A DNA stretch of 64,000 nucleotides. Origin: CAZCVI01 sp964502145. Lineage in GTDB: Bacteria; Acidobacteriota; Aminicenantia; UBA2199. The notes beneath the pieces are model-generated. The model saw nothing but the letters and a program-made list of their open reading frames with translations. It was not told the origin of the DNA and ran no database searches. Of this stretch, positions 26,447-34,645 are shown piece by piece; positions within the stretch are counted from its first letter, which is position 1; the number at the start of each line of letters is the position of its first letter. Made by a program: the position numbers and the translations under genes. The stretch spans positions 8,697 through 72,696 of the forward strand of contig CAZCVI010000033.1 of assembly GCA_964502145.1 (NCBI GenBank), written 5' to 3'.

Positions 26447-27346
26447 ATGAATAAGCAACCATTAAAAGAACAATTATTACAAATCAAAGATTGGCGCCAT
26501 CCTTTCGAAGTGGAACCCGGCGTATGGGTCTCCATGTTCCGGGATTGGTTCAAAGATTGGCATCTCTGGCGGGTAGAAACATTGATGCCCACTATCCAAG
26601 AAATTGCAGATACTGTATTGCCCACCGGATTAAAAGGCGCGAAGGTACTGGATACCGGATGTTGGGATGGTTTTTACGGGTTCGAGTTTTTAAAACGGGG
26701 GGCTGGCTATCTTAAAGGTGTTGATTTACGGGCCGAGGCTATTCGTCGTGCCAATCTGATCAAATCGTACTACGACTACAGCTCCTGCGATTTCGAAATG
26801 AAGAATGTCCAGGCCATGGAACCTGGCTGCGACGCCTTTGATATTACCTTAATGTATGGAATTCTCTACCATCTTTCCGCGCCCATTGATGTCATCAAAC
26901 ATCTGGGCGATATGACCGGGTCCATGTTATTGCTCAGTACCTATGCGACCCCTGGGAAAGACGCGGTATTGAATTTAAAACGGGAGAACCCAGAAAAAGA
27001 TTCCACTGGATTCCAAGAATTAATCACCACCCCTTCGGAACAAGCCGTGATTGAAATGTTGGATTTTGCTGGTTTTGATCTGATATTGAGGGATTATCCC
27101 TATCCCTTTTATGAACGGTATCGGGGCAGCGATTTCGGGTTTTTTTATGCCATAAAATCAAAACATATCGCTGAAACGAAGATCAACGGATTGTTGGAAC
27201 GGTTACACGTGCGGAACTCTTATAACCCACGGTTAAAATCCCATCAGGTGGTTCGCTTGAGCAAAACACTCAAAGTAACGGGGAAACCCAGCCTGAAAAA
27301 ACGAATGGGTTTGAAACTGCATAAAATCGTGGATGTCTTATTTTAA
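26447..27346 (+). CDS. Class I SAM methyltransferase (CmoB/DUF1698-like)
   Basis: The 299-residue protein carries motif I V-L-D-T-G-C-W-D-G-F-Y-G and the acidic loop G-V-D-L-R. A tryptophan-rich N-terminal segment (W-F-K-D-W-H-L-W-R) resembles that of CmoB-type carboxymethyl/methyl transferases. In glycan loci such proteins commonly O-methylate sugars. The ATG is preceded by CGGAGG about 13 bp upstream. A 23-codon open frame (26383-26454) overlaps this start in another frame; it may be chance. Confidence 0.8.
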   Translation: MNKQPLKEQLLQIKDWRHPFEVEPGVWVSMFRDWFKDWHLWRVETLMPTIQEIADTVLPTGLKGAKVLDTGCWDGFYGFEFLKRGAGYLKGVDLRAEAIRRANLIKSYYDYSSCDFEMKNVQAMEPGCDAFDITLMYGILYHLSAPIDVIKHLGDMTGSMLLLSTYATPGKDAVLNLKRENPEKDSTGFQELITTPSEQAVIEMLDFAGFDLILRDYPYPFYERYRGSDFGFFYAIKSKHIAETKINGLLERLHVRNSYNPRLKSHQVVRLSKTLKVTGKPSLKKRMGLKLHKIVDVLF

Positions 27347-27357
27347 AGAAAATTTTA

Positions 27358-27846
27358 ATGAAACAACCGATTAAACATATTCCCGTGGAAAAAATTAAAT
27401 CCAAATGGTATGGGGATATCTTCAGCGAATGGTTTCCGAATCGCGATTATATAACATTTATTAAAAAAGACATTGCTGAAAAACAGTATATTGCTCCCAT
27501 CATCGTGGTGTTGGAAGGCGATATTTATTATATTGTAAATGGCCATCACCGTTATTATGCCCATGTGGAGGCCGGGGAAAAAAGCATCAAATGTATTGTT
27601 TTGGCAGGAACTTTTGCAGAGAGCGAACCCTTACGCAAAGCCGAGGTTTTACTCAAAGAGTACGATCAATGCACTGACTACCGCTACCGTTTCAGCGGCT
27701 ACCTGGACCGCTGGGCCGCGGCTGCCGAGGAACAGCGGTTCATCAATAAATACCGGCCAACCTACCGGTTCCAACTTTATCGCTTCCTCAAGAAAATAAA
27801 AATTAAACTGAAGAATAAACTAAAGAATAAACTAAAGAATAAATAA
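27358..27846 (+). CDS. ParB/Srx-fold protein, possibly a small-molecule kinase
   Basis: The 162-residue protein has one ParB N-terminal-like domain: I-P-V-E-K-I at residues 8-13 and the nucleotide-binding N61-G-H-H-R65-Y-Y-A. No helix-turn-helix or ParB C-terminal dimer domain follows, so DNA partitioning is unlikely. Known single-domain relatives (SbnI, SerK) phosphorylate free serine, so a kinase-like role on an amino acid or sugar is possible. The C-terminus is lysine-rich and consists of K-L-K-N repeats made by a 12-bp DNA triplication that runs into the stop. Confidence 0.7.
   Translation: MKQPIKHIPVEKIKSKWYGDIFSEWFPNRDYITFIKKDIAEKQYIAPIIVVLEGDIYYIVNGHHRYYAHVEAGEKSIKCIVLAGTFAESEPLRKAEVLLKEYDQCTDYRYRFSGYLDRWAAAAEEQRFINKYRPTYRFQLYRFLKKIKIKLKNKLKNKLKNK
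27810..27845 (+). repeat. 12-bp tandem triplication forming a gene 3' end
   Basis: The unit AAAGAATAAACT occurs three times with small changes and encodes the repeated K-N-K-L tail of the ParB-like protein up to its TAA stop. It is similar in position to the repeats at 20525, 31068, 42213 and 43550. Confidence 0.8.
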
Positions 27847-27855
27847 GGACAACAT

Positions 27856-28455
27856 ATGGGTGAAATAAAAAAAATATTGGACAACCGTCAACTCCCGGAA
27901 CGGGAACTTCATAATTCGCGGTTATTTGTTGACTTATCGGAGAATGTACACATTCACCACCGGGAAATACGATTGATGTTTGGTGTGGAAGAGTTTTTCG
28001 AGTTTACGGATATCGTGGGGGAAAGCGCCAAGGAAGTAAAACGCTATTTAAAAAAACACCCCCAATATCAAGAACAGGAAATTTTCGACGGCATCCTGGT
28101 GGCTGGCGGAGTGAAACGCCAAACCACACCACTGCAAAAAAGCCCTAAACCCAATGAAAGTAAATATTTTCCCAATCGGCTGCAAATCGAATTGCAGGAA
28201 GAAAAGGTCATTGACTCCATTCATATCCATTTCCGCGATTACCGGTTGGTGATGAACATTGAGACCTTCAAAGAATTTGCCAACGGCATGAAAAACGCCC
28301 TGGAAAACCTCGACGGGTTCTTGAAAGAAAATGGCTACGATCAAGAAGCCCATCCCTTTAGACAGGTGGTGAACCAATCCCAATGGCAGCAAAATAAAAT
28401 TACCCTGTTGGATAAGATCAAATATAAAATCAAAAAATTGCTGGGACGTTATTAA
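27856..28455 (+). CDS. Internally duplicated HxH protein of unknown function
   Basis: The 199-residue protein is not recognised. Two halves align with each other. Residues about 17-75 and 125-182 each contain a beta strand ending in an H-x-H motif (V-H-I-H-H-R-E-I-R-L and I-H-I-H-F-R-D-Y-R-L), then a segment F-x-E-F and an amphipathic helix ending with K-x-x-x-Y. A proline- and lysine-rich linker joins them, and the C-terminus is basic (K-I-K-Y-K-I-K-K-L). No signal or membrane segment is seen. The paired histidines suggest metal or phosphate binding. It is 9 bp after the ParB-like gene and probably co-translated. Confidence 0.6.
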   Translation: MGEIKKILDNRQLPERELHNSRLFVDLSENVHIHHREIRLMFGVEEFFEFTDIVGESAKEVKRYLKKHPQYQEQEIFDGILVAGGVKRQTTPLQKSPKPNESKYFPNRLQIELQEEKVIDSIHIHFRDYRLVMNIETFKEFANGMKNALENLDGFLKENGYDQEAHPFRQVVNQSQWQQNKITLLDKIKYKIKKLLGRY

Positions 28456-28481
28456 ATACTAAGTTTTATATAAGCAAAAAA

Positions 28482-30131
28482 ATGACCGAAAAAAACATTG
28501 GCGTGGAAGAGACCGTTGCGGTGGTGTTGTTTTATCCTACCGGTATCGTCCATTTTAGGAATTTGGAAATATTAAAGCGAAATATCCCCGGCCTGCGGTT
28601 CCGCGTGATTATTGAACCGTGGGTGATGGAAAAAGCGGCGGATCTGCTGACTCATATTGCCAAAGAGGACCTCGCCATCGTGGCGCAAAATCGTCTTCCT
28701 GAAACCGTCTGGGCCGATACCGATATACTGTTCCTTTCCATGGCTTATCCTAACCCTTTCCGACTCTATCTGGTTTATGAAGCCGCCAGACGAAATATCC
28801 CGGTCACAGCCATTGAAGAAGTAAACCAGTTGGCATTAAACGATGGCATCATCAACCATTACTTCCTGCCTATCGACTCTTTGGGCGTGCCCTCCGAGAT
28901 TGAGAAGGAAAAGTTCTTGGAACTGGGTCTCAATGAAGAGACGATCACTGTCACCGGGTGGCCCTTTTTTAACGAAGAGGTGGTGGTTGACAGTGCTATT
29001 GGTTTGAATATCAGAAAGGAATACCAGATTCCAGCCGAAAAGAAATGCGCCCTGCTGGTGCTGGGTTCGCTCAAAGAATTTGATATCGTCAGTTTGGAAA
29101 CCCGGCAAGTGCGGCACAAGATATTGGAAATCGTGGCTGCTGGTTTACCCGCGCACTATCAATTAGTGATCAAACCCCATCCCATTGAAAGCGCGTCCGC
29201 GCAAAAAGAGATTCAAGCCCAGGTGCCAAACGCTATTTTACTGGACCCCAAACTACCTATTGAGCCGCTCCTGACTCAGTCCGATCTGGTGGTGAATCGC
29301 GGTAATTCCCAGGTTACTCTGCTGGCCATGCTGCAAAATATTCCCTTGATTCTTGTGCCCGTGGAGTTAAGAACACTCTTTCATGGTGTGGCTGATTCCC
29401 TGCTTTGTGATTCTCTGGAGCAGTTCCAGCAATGCGTGAATGCGTATGATGCAGGTAATGTCCCGGATTATAGCCCATTGATCAGGCTTCATTTTCCTTT
29501 AAACCAGGAGGAAGCATTGGGGCAGGTGGCCGGGTTGTTCGAGGAATCGCTCACCAAGGGAGCTGATCGGGAAAAACCAAGGTTTCATTTTATCTCCATC
29601 CTATTTGCTTTTTTGGGGAATATGGAGAAAGCCAACCAGGTCTTGGATCGTTTTCCTGGTGGGAGTGTGACTCCATTATTAAAACAACTTTACGCCGGGG
29701 AAATCTCTATTACTCTTTTCCAATCTTTACTGGCATGTTTTCCTGGCTTAATACCACGCTGGCATTTGCAAGCGCTGTTTGTTCGTATGCTGACAGGGCA
29801 AAAAAAGCCGCTTGATTTGAGCGCTGCCGTGACCTTGTTGGAAGGTTTTGATGGTGCTGTGAATCCCCATTATTTTTTCCCTGAGCTGGTGGCGCGGGTG
29901 GAATTGGAATTCCGGGCTGGACGTCAGGATATAGCCCAGCAACTCATGGCTAAATTCTATGAAAATTATAGCGTGTACCCCTATTATCGGCAAGTCTTTA
30001 ATATGATGCACTTCGTCTACAGCAATCACCAAAAAGGTCACTCCCTAAGAAAAACCCTCTGGCTGCTCACCCACCTTTTCACAAATTATTCACGCAAATA
30101 TTTTAAAGATAAATACAAAGCAAAAAAATAA
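28482..30131 (+). CDS. GT-B-like protein with C-terminal helical extension
   Basis: The 549-residue protein has two Rossmann-like halves in residues 10-350: an N-terminal half with F-Y-P-T-G-I-V-H-F, and a C-terminal half with V-I-K-P-H-P-I-E, then S-D-L-V-V-N-R-G-N-S-Q-V-T-L-L-A. The latter is typical of GT-B and UDP-GlcNAc 2-epimerase-like folds. The last 190 residues are helical and could be TPR-like. It resembles the proteins at 22320 and 24398 in general build but is shorter. Function is inferred as a glycosyl or glycerophosphate transferase. Confidence 0.65.
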   Translation: MTEKNIGVEETVAVVLFYPTGIVHFRNLEILKRNIPGLRFRVIIEPWVMEKAADLLTHIAKEDLAIVAQNRLPETVWADTDILFLSMAYPNPFRLYLVYEAARRNIPVTAIEEVNQLALNDGIINHYFLPIDSLGVPSEIEKEKFLELGLNEETITVTGWPFFNEEVVVDSAIGLNIRKEYQIPAEKKCALLVLGSLKEFDIVSLETRQVRHKILEIVAAGLPAHYQLVIKPHPIESASAQKEIQAQVPNAILLDPKLPIEPLLTQSDLVVNRGNSQVTLLAMLQNIPLILVPVELRTLFHGVADSLLCDSLEQFQQCVNAYDAGNVPDYSPLIRLHFPLNQEEALGQVAGLFEESLTKGADREKPRFHFISILFAFLGNMEKANQVLDRFPGGSVTPLLKQLYAGEISITLFQSLLACFPGLIPRWHLQALFVRMLTGQKKPLDLSAAVTLLEGFDGAVNPHYFFPELVARVELEFRAGRQDIAQQLMAKFYENYSVYPYYRQVFNMMHFVYSNHQKGHSLRKTLWLLTHLFTNYSRKYFKDKYKAKK

Positions 30132-30148
30132 CATGATAACCCAGATAC

Positions 30149-30247
30149 CTGAATTCACTTCCACGTTTATTTTCTGTCCAGTTAGTCCAGTAAGTCCAGA
30201 TTGTCCAGTAAGTCCAGTCCGTTTTCAATAATTTATGGTGAATTCAG
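30149..30247 (+). repeat. Family A element, single arm with terminal inverted repeats
   Basis: CTGAATTCAC begins at 30149 and its reverse complement GTGAATTCAG ends at 30247, the same ends as the complete element at 3014. Between them lie five GTCCAG units at 30176-30217, but no CTGGAC arm. It ends 49 bp before the cytidylyltransferase start. Confidence 0.85.
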
Positions 30248-30296
30248 AAATACCCAACCATCTCTAGTTTAAAAAACAGCAAGAACAGGAAAAACC

Positions 30297-31070
30297 ATGA
30301 AAACATTAATATTGGCAGGCGGGTATGGGTCACGATTGGGGAATATTACCGAAAACATTCCCAAACCCATGGTGACCATTGGCGGCAAACCTATTTTGTG
30401 GCACATTATGAAAACTTATGCCCATTACGGCTTCAACGAGTTTGTGATACTCCTTGGTTACCAGGGCGTGAAGATCAAGGAATATTTTTACAACTATCAT
30501 ATGTTGAACAACGATTTTACTGTCGACTTGGCCAACAACACCGTTTCCTATGCCGGGACCAATCACGTGGAAAATTGGAAGGTAACCCTGCTCGACACCG
30601 GTCTTGACACCCTCAAAGGTGGCCGGATTAAACGGGCTGAACCACATCTGGATAGTACCGTGAATATGCTGACCTATGGCGACGGTATTGCTGATGTTAA
30701 TTTTAAGGAGCTGCTGGCCTTTCACCAATCCCATGGCAAGATGTTAACGTTAACTGCGGTGCGACCCCCATCACGGTTCGGGGAACTGGTTATTCAAGAT
30801 AGCCGGGTCATCTCTTTCGAGGAGAAACCGCAGATTTCCGCCGGGATTATTAATGGCGGCTTCATGGTATTTAATAAAGAACTGCTCTCCTATCTGACCC
30901 CGAACAAAGAGTGTGATTTTGAGTTCGGCGTGTTGGAAGAATTGGCCAAACGCGGTGAAGTTATGGTTTATTCCCATAACGGCTTTTGGGAATGCGTGGA
31001 CACTGAACGCGATTTGAATTACCTCAATAAGTTATGGAGTCAAAACAAAGCCGCTTGGAAATCATGGTAA
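30297..31070 (+). CDS. rfbF: Glucose-1-phosphate cytidylyltransferase
   Basis: The 257-residue nucleotidyltransferase makes CDP-glucose from CTP and glucose-1-phosphate. It has the N-terminal L-A-G-G-Y-G-S-R-L loop, P-K-P-M, Y-G-D-G-I-A-D-V (metal-binding Asp) and the family-typical W-K-V-T-L-L-D-T-G. Length is exactly that of RfbF/DdhA enzymes. The next gene encodes CDP-glucose 4,6-dehydratase, confirming CDP rather than dTDP chemistry. An AGGAAAA ribosome site precedes the ATG. Confidence 0.95.
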   Translation: MKTLILAGGYGSRLGNITENIPKPMVTIGGKPILWHIMKTYAHYGFNEFVILLGYQGVKIKEYFYNYHMLNNDFTVDLANNTVSYAGTNHVENWKVTLLDTGLDTLKGGRIKRAEPHLDSTVNMLTYGDGIADVNFKELLAFHQSHGKMLTLTAVRPPSRFGELVIQDSRVISFEEKPQISAGIINGGFMVFNKELLSYLTPNKECDFEFGVLEELAKRGEVMVYSHNGFWECVDTERDLNYLNKLWSQNKAAWKSW

Positions 31071-31106
31071 ATTTATATCTTAAATTTATATCATAAATTA
31101 ATATCT
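31068..31106 (+). repeat. 13-bp tandem triplication starting at a stop codon
   Basis: TAAATTTATATCT is repeated three times (with small changes in the later copies). The first unit begins with the TAA stop of the cytidylyltransferase gene. It occupies most of the gap before the dehydratase. Confidence 0.8.
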
Positions 31107-31126
31107 TATTATCTGGAGGGATAACA

Positions 31127-32212
31127 ATGGCATTCAATAACATTTACAAGGGCAAGCGCGTTCTGGTCACGGGTCATACTGGCTTTAAAGGTTCATGGCT
31201 CAGTTTGTGGTTAACCCAGTTGGGTGCAGAGGTGTTCGGCATCGCATTGGAACCTAAAACCGCCGATGACAATTTCCTGGTTAGCGGTTTACAAACTAAA
31301 ATGCATCATTATATTTGCAATATCAAGGACCGGGCCAAACTGTTGACCTTGATCGGTAGCATTCGTCCAGAGATATTGTTTCACCTTGCCGCTCAGCCCC
31401 TGGTTAAGCAATCATTCGACGACCCTGCCGATACCTTTGAAACCAACCTGTTAGGCACTGTACACCTCTTGGAAGCCATCCGCAAAACCCCTTCTATAAA
31501 AACGGCTGTTTTGATTACCAGCGATAAATGTTATAAAAATGTGGAATGGGAATGGGGCTATCGGGAAACTGACACCTTGGGTGGTCTTGATCCCTACGGC
31601 GCATCCAAAGCCTGCGCGGAACTGGCGATTGAATCCTACCGGGCCTCCTTTTTTAATCAGGCCAGCGCACCGGCAGTGGCTTCCGTTCGTGCTGGGAATG
31701 TCATTGGTGGCGGCGACTGGTCGGAAAACCGCATTGTTCCCGATATTATTCGCGCCCTCAAGGAAAGTTCCCCCGTCAAACTCAGGAACCCACAGGCGAC
31801 CAGACCGTGGCAATTCGTTCTGGAACCTTTATCCGGCTACCTGTGGCTGGGTGCCAGAATGGTAGAATCCGGCGACCTCTCCTCTGGTTGGAACTTTGGA
31901 CCCGAGGTTTCCACCATTGTGACAGTTGGCACCTTGACCCAGAAGATGATCCAACTCTGGGGCAGCGGTGTGATGGAAGATATATCCAATAACGTTGCCT
32001 TTCATGAAGCCACCCTGTTGAGCCTGGATATCTCTAAAGCCCGGTACCGGCTCCAATGGCGCCCCACCTTGACTTTGGATGAAACCATTGCTTTTACTGT
32101 GGAGTGGTATAAAACGTTTAACCAGAACCGTGATATGGGCGATTTTGTGCTGGGTCAGATCGCCGCTTATACAGAAAAAGCCAATTTACGAGGTATTCCA
32201 TGGGCCAATTGA
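31127..32212 (+). CDS. rfbG: CDP-glucose 4,6-dehydratase
   Basis: The 361-residue extended SDR has the characteristic N-terminal G-H-T-G-F-K-G-S-W-L-S cofactor loop, I-T-S-D-K-C-Y and Y-G-A-S-K with the catalytic Tyr/Lys. The motif R-A-G-N-V-I-G-G-G-D-W of RfbG is also present. It forms CDP-4-keto-6-deoxy-D-glucose. A strong GGAGGG ribosome site at 31115-31120 precedes the ATG. It overlaps the next gene by 13 bp. The usual following enzyme, RfbH (E1, 3-dehydrase), is absent, so the pathway branches elsewhere. Confidence 0.95.
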   Translation: MAFNNIYKGKRVLVTGHTGFKGSWLSLWLTQLGAEVFGIALEPKTADDNFLVSGLQTKMHHYICNIKDRAKLLTLIGSIRPEILFHLAAQPLVKQSFDDPADTFETNLLGTVHLLEAIRKTPSIKTAVLITSDKCYKNVEWEWGYRETDTLGGLDPYGASKACAELAIESYRASFFNQASAPAVASVRAGNVIGGGDWSENRIVPDIIRALKESSPVKLRNPQATRPWQFVLEPLSGYLWLGARMVESGDLSSGWNFGPEVSTIVTVGTLTQKMIQLWGSGVMEDISNNVAFHEATLLSLDISKARYRLQWRPTLTLDETIAFTVEWYKTFNQNRDMGDFVLGQIAAYTEKANLRGIPWAN

Positions 32213-32652
32213 AGCTGATTCACGATGTCGTTATTACCCCGTTGAAACGGTTTTCGGATGAACGGGGCATGGTCATGCACATCATGAAATCCAGCGATGC
32301 CCAATTCAAAGGATTTGGCGAGGTGTATTGCAGCACGATTAATCCCGGTGTGATCAAGGGGTGGCATTTCCATGAGAAAATCACCCTTAATTATGTGGTG
32401 CTAAAAGGCATGATTCGATTTGTACTGTACGACTCCCGTGAGGATTCTCCCAGCAAGAATACAGTGCAGGAGATTTTGTTGGGAGATGAAAATTATATAC
32501 GTGTCACTGTTCCACCCGGTATTTGGAGCGCGTTTAAATGCCTCGGCACAGAATCCGCCATGGTGTGCAACCTCATTGACCTGCCCCATGATGACTCCGA
32601 AACCAAACGGTGCGACCCCTTTGATAAAAATATTCCCTACATATGGAAATAA
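32200..32652 (+). CDS. Cupin sugar-nucleotide 3,5-epimerase-like protein (RmlC-like)
   Basis: The 150-residue protein resembles RmlC-type epimerases: K-G-W-H-F-H-E-K at about 50-57 carries the catalytic histidine region, and P-P-G-I-W-S-A-F matches the conserved P-x-G-x-x-H/x-x-F segment with the histidine missing. It is shorter than RmlC (about 180). Between CDP-glucose dehydratase and an RmlD-like reductase it most likely epimerises C3 and/or C5 of CDP-4-keto-6-deoxyglucose, as in 6-deoxy-altrose or 6-deoxy-gulose routes. This is contextual. Confidence 0.82.
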   Translation: MGQLKLIHDVVITPLKRFSDERGMVMHIMKSSDAQFKGFGEVYCSTINPGVIKGWHFHEKITLNYVVLKGMIRFVLYDSREDSPSKNTVQEILLGDENYIRVTVPPGIWSAFKCLGTESAMVCNLIDLPHDDSETKRCDPFDKNIPYIWK

Positions 32653-32688
32653 AATACCCCGAATAAAAAGCCAACCCACACATTCCCC

Positions 32689-33576
32689 ATGACATATTTA
32701 ATATTAGGTGCCAACGGGTTAATCGGCCAGCACGTTGTCCGCTGTTGCAAAGACAAGAATCTTTGTTATACAGGAACCAGTTTCTCGCGGGAAACTGCCG
32801 GCTTGATTCCTTTCAACCTGTTGGATTTTGATTCCATAGGCCGGGTCTTTGACCAGGTCAAACCCACCGTAGTAATAAATAGTATTGGTCTAGCCGGGGG
32901 CGTGAATTTTTGCCAGGAGAACCCGGCTATCGGCAGGAATTATCATGTCGAGGCCACACGTCTGATGGTCGACTGGTGCCGTCGGTCTGGTGCTGTATTT
33001 GCTTTTATTTCCACCGATTATGTTTTTGATGGAACACATCCACCCTATAAAGAGACGGACCCCACCTGCCCGCTGAATCTGTACGGACAATATAAACGGG
33101 AAGCTGAACAGTATATTCAAGCCAATCTGGACCGTTATATTATTGCTCGGACTACCAATGTTTTTGGCTGGGATCCCGGCACTAAAACCCCCAATTTTTT
33201 GATGCATCTAATCGCGACGTTAAAAACCCAGGACACTATCCAGGTGCCTTCTTTTTTGTATGGTACCCCGACCTATGCCGGTGACTTGGCCGCCGGGGTG
33301 ATGGATTTGATAGGGCAGCAGTTTTATGGGTTGTTCCATATTGTTGGCCCGGATTATATCAACCGTTACGATTGGGCTGTTAAATGCCTTAATATGGCTG
33401 GGATGACTGGAAAGACCGTGCTCAAACAAGAATATCCCCCGGTTAACATGGTGCCCCGCCCCTTGTTATCGCATTTGGATAATAGCAAGTTCCGTAGCCT
33501 GTCTGCGGTTCATATGCATGGTATTAAAAGTGGTTTAGAATTATTTATCCAGCATATGCGGCAGCAACCCCTGTAA
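32689..33576 (+). CDS. RmlD-like 4-keto-sugar reductase (SDR)
   Basis: The 295-residue protein has the N-terminal G-A-N-G-L-I-G-Q motif, I-S-T-D-Y-V-F-D-G and Y-G-Q-Y-K catalytic residues, and a C-terminal pattern like RmlD. Its length equals dTDP-4-dehydrorhamnose reductase. Operon position indicates reduction of the epimerised CDP-4-keto-6-deoxy sugar to a CDP-6-deoxyhexose. The ATG lies 36 bp after the epimerase stop. Confidence 0.88.
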   Translation: MTYLILGANGLIGQHVVRCCKDKNLCYTGTSFSRETAGLIPFNLLDFDSIGRVFDQVKPTVVINSIGLAGGVNFCQENPAIGRNYHVEATRLMVDWCRRSGAVFAFISTDYVFDGTHPPYKETDPTCPLNLYGQYKREAEQYIQANLDRYIIARTTNVFGWDPGTKTPNFLMHLIATLKTQDTIQVPSFLYGTPTYAGDLAAGVMDLIGQQFYGLFHIVGPDYINRYDWAVKCLNMAGMTGKTVLKQEYPPVNMVPRPLLSHLDNSKFRSLSAVHMHGIKSGLELFIQHMRQQPL

Positions 33577-33604
33577 ATGAAATCCTGCTTATTTGATAAC
33601 TAAT

Positions 33605-34645
33605 ATGCCTCAACTTACTGTATTGATGACCGTTTACAATGGCGCTACTTTTTTGCGGGAGACCATCCAGAGTGTTTTAAACCAAAGCTATCGCGACTTT
33701 ATTTTCTTAATCTTGGATAATGCCTCAACCGATGGTGGGCGTGATATTATCAAATCCATTAACGATCCCCGCATCCAGTTGGTAGAGCTTCCCCAGAACA
33801 TCGGCCAGATTGCCGCGTTGAACAAGGGCTTGGATATGATCAACACCCCTATGCTGGCGCGCATGGATGCCGATGATATTATATTACCTCACCGCTTCCA
33901 ACGGCAGGTAGACTTTTTGGACTCCCACCCTGAAATTGGTATTTGCAGCAGCTTTGCCATTACTTTTGAAGGAAAAAAAGAGGTCTTCCTTAAATGGGCT
34001 TGTGCTCCCGAGGAAATAAAGGTTCAATTGCTCTTTGAATGCGCACTGGCCCACCCCGCTGTGATGATGAGAACCGCCCTGCTCAACCAGCACTACCTGC
34101 GATACGATGAAACCCTGGGGCATTCCGAAGATTGGGACCTATGGCAACGAGCCGCACGCTGTTTCCCGTTGGCCAACATCCCGGAGTTTCTTTTAAGATA
34201 TAGGCTGCACGAGAAAAACGAAAGCAACCGTATCTCGGATAGGCAGCAGCAAGCCGCAGAAAAATTAGATAGCCACTCTTTACGCTTGCTCCACCTGGAC
34301 ACCCACCCACTGCGTCCCATACACCGTGATGTGGCGAACACCACCTTTAAAGCGCAAAACCGTGGACCTGAATTTTTAGAGTCCGTGGTGCAATGGTTCC
34401 AGGTACTCGAAGCCGCCAATGAACAACATCGCATATACCAGACTGGAGCATTGCGGCGGTTCTTGAAAGAGCGACTGTTTGTCGTGCTTCACTATAATAC
34501 GATGTTCAAGAAAACGGCATTAACCCTATTCTTTAAAGAAAAACTATACTGCCACGTGGGGCTTTACCGCAGTATAAAATTTATTCTGAAAGTCGTTTTG
34601 AGTCGCTTCCTCGTGAATAATAAAATGGAAAACCAGCAGGGATGA
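33605..34645 (+). CDS. Family 2 glycosyltransferase
   Basis: The roughly 346-residue GT-A enzyme starts with L-T-V-L-M-T-V-Y-N-G-A. It has the nucleotide-binding L-D-N-A-S-T-D-G, the metal-binding R-M-D-A-D-D and the acceptor-side G-H-S-E-D-W-D-L-W motif. The ATG at 33605 is preferred over an in-frame TTG four codons upstream because it gives the family N-terminus. The stop overlaps the next start (ATGA). It likely adds one sugar to the repeat unit on the cytoplasmic side. Confidence 0.88.
   Translation: MPQLTVLMTVYNGATFLRETIQSVLNQSYRDFIFLILDNASTDGGRDIIKSINDPRIQLVELPQNIGQIAALNKGLDMINTPMLARMDADDIILPHRFQRQVDFLDSHPEIGICSSFAITFEGKKEVFLKWACAPEEIKVQLLFECALAHPAVMMRTALLNQHYLRYDETLGHSEDWDLWQRAARCFPLANIPEFLLRYRLHEKNESNRISDRQQQAAEKLDSHSLRLLHLDTHPLRPIHRDVANTTFKAQNRGPEFLESVVQWFQVLEAANEQHRIYQTGALRRFLKERLFVVLHYNTMFKKTALTLFFKEKLYCHVGLYRSIKFILKVVLSRFLVNNKMENQQG

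Noticed and set aside
27358..27846. Chromosome partitioning ParB
   Set aside because: Only the nucleotide-binding fold is present; DNA-binding and dimer domains are missing, and no parA is nearby.
32689..33576. dTDP-rhamnose pathway (rmlC/rmlD)
   Set aside because: rmlA and rmlB are absent; the upstream genes make CDP-glucose derivatives, so a dTDP-rhamnose call is not supported.
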